Assembly: GCF_000003605.2 (NCBI RefSeq)
Contig: NW_003145285.1
Span: 106,412 to 117,190, forward strand
Source of the DNA: Saccoglossus kowalevskii
Taxonomy: Eukaryota; Hemichordata; Enteropneusta; Harrimaniidae
Length of the DNA stretch: 10,779 nucleotides
Direction of reading: 5' to 3'
Position 1 is the stretch's first letter. Each line of letters opens with the position of its first letter. A program made the translations under genes and the position numbers. Below are positions 8,489 through 10,779 of this stretch, piece after piece. The notes under the pieces were generated by a model. That model saw nothing but the letters and a program-made list of their open reading frames with translations. It did no database searches and had not been told where the DNA came from.

Positions 8489-8814
8489 TCCTCGGGGGCG
8501 GACATCCGGGCATTTTCACCTCCTGGCAACCCGCGGCGGTGAAAACAAAGGCAAAAAACTCGCAGAAAACGGTACTTTGGGATGATTGTTGAGACTCCTC
8601 TGAACAGTGTAACAAGATTAGCCCTACGTGTTTAACATATATAAATTTGGTTGTTCGGGATTACTTCAAAGTTGAGTTTGTGTTGTTTTTTTCGAATTTT
8701 CACCGGCTCGACTGGCGTTCCACAGCAGCGCGCACAGAGCCCATATAAATGCATGTACAGTGGTGCGCATCTTAGCAACGTGGAACGTCTGTGACGTAGC
8801 TCCGCCCCCGAGGA
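8489..8814. mobile_element. GC-rich element with perfect terminal inverted repeats and TA flanks
   Basis: TCCTCGGGGGCGGA (8489-8502) is exactly complementary to TCCGCCCCCGAGGA (8801-8814). Both ends are flanked by TA, and with those plus one outer base the match is 17 bp (8486-8502 with 8801-8817). A 326-bp body with TA target duplications fits a non-autonomous Tc1/mariner-like element; another TA-targeting group is possible. Its base composition, with many CpG and GC boxes, is sharply different from the A+T-rich flanks, suggesting recent insertion or an unmethylated state. The motif TTTTCACC occurs three times inside (8513-8520, inverted at 8538-8545, 8697-8704), possibly sub-terminal binding sites. 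An alternative reading is a small CpG-rich promoter, but the perfect terminal symmetry favours a transposon. Confidence 0.65.
8666..8770 (-). CDS. Small ORF with a signal-peptide-like start, inside the GC-rich element
   Basis: On the - strand an ATG at 8770 opens a 34-codon frame ending in TGA. It begins MRTTVHAFIWALCALLW, then NASRAGENSKK. This has the layout of a signal peptide: a short basic start, a hydrophobic core, and a small-residue site ending ASRA. GC boxes lie just upstream on the same strand. A possible splice donor (G|GTGAAA) lies right after the Ala codon and would give the phase-1 junction common after signal-peptide exons. It lies wholly inside the inverted-repeat element, so chance is quite possible. 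There is no homology that I recognise and no downstream exon in view. Confidence 0.2.
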   Translation of the reverse strand: MRTTVHAFIWALCALLWNASRAGENSKKTTQTQL

Positions 8815-9122
8815 TAGTTGGCACAGTTTAAACATAGCCGAGAAAGTCATGTATAAAGTTGCATTGCCACTGGCAAAAATATAATTCCCACTGCAGTTCA
8901 GTTTGTGGTTTTCCTGATTATTATTATTGTATATATTTTATTCTTAGTAAATTATGTATATATATATAAGTTGTACGTGCCATCTACTCTGTATATTATA
9001 AATATTGATGAAACCTTGTGTGCCCTGTAAAATTCTATCAGAATCGTGTAATATGAGAAAGGCGGATCACGTGATGAGATTCTCTTCATTTGATTCAACC
9101 AAGGTAGCAGCACCCCAGAATG
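8815..9122 (-). other. Probable 3' UTR and downstream flank of the SSU-2-like gene
   Basis: The stretch follows the stop codon of the - strand exon. AATAAA on the - strand lies at 8937-8942, about 180 bases past the stop, so the transcript would end near 8910-8925. The remaining bases up to the GC-rich element are AT-rich spacer, including a short TA repeat near 8955-8967. Confidence 0.45.
8937..8942 (-). terminator. Candidate poly(A) signal AATAAA for the SSU-2-like gene
   Basis: Reads TTTATT on the + strand and AATAAA on the - strand. It is the nearest canonical signal that I noticed downstream of the stop at 9123-9125. Confidence 0.45.
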
Positions 9123-9269
9123 TTACATGACAGTACAGCAGAGAAACCGCTGTGGATACTTGGGTGCGTACGCGTTCTCCAGATTTTCGCCGTATACAAA
9201 GAAGTTGTACTGTTTGTTTTTCCACGTGTACTTCACCTCAGACATTGGAATCACGCGAACTTGATGGCG
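9123..9269 (-). CDS. Terminal exon of an SSU-2 homolog (SSUH2-like)
   Basis: A classic acceptor, ttttttttgtttcatttcacag on the - strand, is followed by 48 codons and TAA. The frame begins RHQVRVIPMSEVKYTW, continues with YNFFVYGENLENAYAPKYPQ and ends CCTVM. The pattern of (Q)RH, then IP.(T/S)EV.Y.W/Y, F.VYG, N..YAP.YP and a Cys-containing end matches my memory of the C-terminus of SSU-2 homologs. These are named after C. elegans ssu-2; human SSUH2 has been linked to a dentin disorder. The ORF can be read 15 codons further upstream, but those residues come from the polypyrimidine tract and are intronic. Exon start is set at the AG (9270-9271 on the + strand); the exon opens on a full codon. 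Earlier exons, expected to carry the Cys-rich DnaJ-like zinc motifs of the family, are beyond the right edge. Confidence 0.75.
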   Translation of the reverse strand, partial: RHQVRVIPMSEVKYTWKNKQYNFFVYGENLENAYAPKYPQRFLCCTVM

Positions 9270-9551
9270 CTGTGAAATGAAACAAAAAAAAAGTAATTTA
9301 AGACAAGGTGTCAATTTCCGGGAACAACGTCAAGCCCTTTGAACGCATCATTCATTCTCAACGAAGTGTCGCATAACTTATAGTTCACGTGTCTCACGAT
9401 CGGTCATTTTGATTTCATTTTCTAGAAATGAACCAGGGACCCTTATTATAATCTTATATACTCTGTCAATTACGTTGATCGCAGTGTCACATTTCCCAGG
9501 GCCCTGTGCGATGTGAGAATGATCTATATATGAGCTACCACATCGCTTGTA

Positions 9552-10412
9552 ATATTAATTAATAATAATCTTTATTGCATAATCGTACCCTTATTTGGAT
9601 ATTGAGAAAAAGAAAATTACAATAAAGACGAAAAACTGAGGAAGTAGCAAAATGGAAGCGCTAAAATAGTACAGAATTAAAAAAAGAAATAGTTTATTTT
9701 GCTGGTAGTTTTTTGATTGAAATGATTTTCTCTCGCACTGAAACAATTAGTATGTGTAATGTTGCAATGTATTAAATTTATTTCCTTCAACATTTCAGTC
9801 CTCTCATTTTCATACAGCTTTCATAAAAGTAAGAAGTGCATTTCGTCTTCAATTTCAAAGAATTTTTTTATATTGTCCTTTCTCTATTTCTAAATTATTG
9901 GCGCTAATTCTCAATTTTGTTAACACTGCTCTATGTTTTGCATGTGTTACTGTTGTTAGATAATTTTTCTTTAGCAGTCTATATGTGCACAGCTTATTCT
10001 TTTGGTTTTTATTTTTATTATCTTCATGCATTTGTTCTTGACTCTTGTTTTCAAATACTTTTTTTTTTAAGTTTAATGCAAATTGTGTTGATTAGATTGG
10101 TGTTATAATTTGGATTATTATTTTCCCTTGACTTATCCATTTCCAGATAGTGCAAAATATGTTTTATACCAGATACCCAATTAAATATACCTTTACCATC
10201 CATCTCTAGGCCAAGTTTGTATGCTTAATGGACTAGTTTGTTTTCATCCTTTGTTTTATTTTTAGCCAATATTTTATCATTTGTTTTACACTAGTCGGTA
10301 AAATAGGATGTCTACCTAATTCCAAAATACATGCCAAATTACTGGCTTTACAGTTACATGTAAAAGTAAACATGTTTGTAGGTAACATGTTGAATACTGT
10401 CCTAACATTTAA
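9552..10412 (-). mobile_element. 5'-truncated, decayed LINE (non-LTR retrotransposon), C-terminal part of the reverse transcriptase ORF plus 3' end
   Basis: Read on the - strand, the fragment shows the region after the reverse transcriptase catalytic domain. It begins with CKASNLACILELGRHPIL, then VKQMIKYWLKIKQ in one frame (10412-10233, ending at TAG). The next frame has FNWVSGIKHIL. It is followed, after a frameshift in an A10 run near 10058-10067, by NKLCTYRLLKKNY, HAKHRAVLTKLRISANNLEI and EKGQYKKI. After a TGA and an apparent small deletion it reads IEDEMHFLL, an in-frame TGA, then YENERTEMLKEINLIHCNI, ending at TAA 9677-9679. The 3' end is AATAAAGATTATTATTAATTAATATT, a typical LINE tail with a simple repeat. 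These motifs are shared by many APE-type LINEs of aquatic animals; CR1/L2-like is my tentative placement. Confidence 0.85.
9677..10412 (-). pseudogene. Broken reverse transcriptase C-terminal coding region of the LINE
   Basis: At least three frames are needed to follow the protein, with stops at 10233-10235 (TAG), 9855-9857 (TGA) and an internal TGA near 9822. The Cys/His knuckle expected between the RISA..EKG and EDE.HFLL motifs seems to be deleted. It encodes no working protein. Confidence 0.8.
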
Positions 10413-10779
10413 TTATAATCTGTCTATATTTACATTGTCTAATTGACACAGTCATGAACACCGATTGAGGACTATGACATTGACAATTGCTATGTTCACA
10501 CGACAGCATTCTACCGGACCGATAATTACATCTCTTATTCAAACTTAGCCGAACCGTTGTAGTGAAATAAAACAACATGAATTGTAGGAGGATGCTACTC
10601 AAATAAGTGTTTGGCAGCTAGCACTGTTGTATTTTGATGAAGTTGATATGTCGCTTATGTGTAAATAATCGCAAATAATGGTTGTTGTAATCGAGTGGCT
10701 AGTGCGAGTAACACAATCGCAAAATGTACTCCGTATGAGGACTGGAAAGGTCAGTGGGGTCAGTGCAAACATTATTATG

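Larger units (their letters stand above)
9270..10779 (-). other. Last intron of the SSU-2-like gene (runs off the window)
   Basis: At least 1.5 kb of intron lies upstream of the terminal exon on the - strand. It contains the LINE remnant at about 9552-10412. The parts 9300-9551 and 10413-10779 show no exon with acceptor and donor in an open frame. The 66-codon - ORF at 10402-10602 has no recognisable content and lies beyond the LINE's truncated end. Confidence 0.6.

Noticed and set aside
9917-10108. 63-codon hydrophobic + ORF that looks like membrane helices
   Set aside because: It is the antisense shadow of the LINE remnant; T-rich complement of A-rich coding DNA always reads as hydrophobic residues.
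10402-10602. Further 5' part of the LINE reverse transcriptase in the 66-codon - ORF
   Set aside because: No reverse transcriptase motifs can be seen upstream of about 10412, so the element is taken to be 5'-truncated there.
1-10779. CRISPR array, bacterial operon, or viral genome
   Set aside because: No regularly spaced direct repeats, no packed genes with ribosome binding sites, and no viral hallmark proteins; all the evidence points to a eukaryotic intron-rich region.

Overview
The window looks like nuclear DNA from an animal, most likely a marine invertebrate. It is strongly A+T-rich, has no bacterial gene packing, and is mostly intron or intergenic sequence with scattered repeats. Support for this comes from short exons with good GT/AG splice sites, a degraded LINE with an AATAAAGATTATTATT-type tail, a tRNA-derived SINE head and small foldback elements. 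I cannot name the species. None of the ATG-initiated ORFs of 60 to 107 codons looks like a gene. The real coding signal lies in short exons that an ORF list misses.

Left part (1-3.6 kb, + strand). Exon 1510-1588 and exon 3353-3467 have matching phases. Joined, they give the C-terminus of an unidentified membrane protein: one hydrophobic segment, then a Ser/Pro/Glu-rich hydrophilic tail and a TGA stop. Upstream exons must lie left of the window. A tRNA-like SINE head sits near 932-1000. The 1.76-kb intron carries two related palindromes and a 14-bp inverted repeat.

Middle part (3.6-8.5 kb). I see no convincing gene here. There are AT microsatellites, a GC-richer patch at 4952-5134 with open frames on both strands, and a foldback (MITE-like) element at 5504-5794 with a CRE-like palindrome inside it. 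There is also a very degenerate tRNA-like patch near 6752.

Right part (8.5-10.8 kb, mainly - strand). A GC-rich element of about 326 bp with perfect terminal inverted repeats (8489-8814) contains a 34-codon antisense ORF that starts like a signal peptide. Next comes the last exon (9123-9269, - strand) of an SSU-2 homolog (SSUH2-like), with a strong acceptor site and a downstream poly(A) signal. The rest of the window is its intron, which holds a 5'-truncated, frameshifted LINE remnant (about 9552-10412, - strand).

The two genes are convergent: the window holds the 3' ends of two neighbours, with about 5.7 kb of repeat-bearing spacer between their stop codons. I found no CRISPR array, operon, viral genome or obvious new multi-gene system. 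The best candidates for a second look are the GC-rich inverted-repeat element with its embedded ORF and the unidentified membrane-protein tail.
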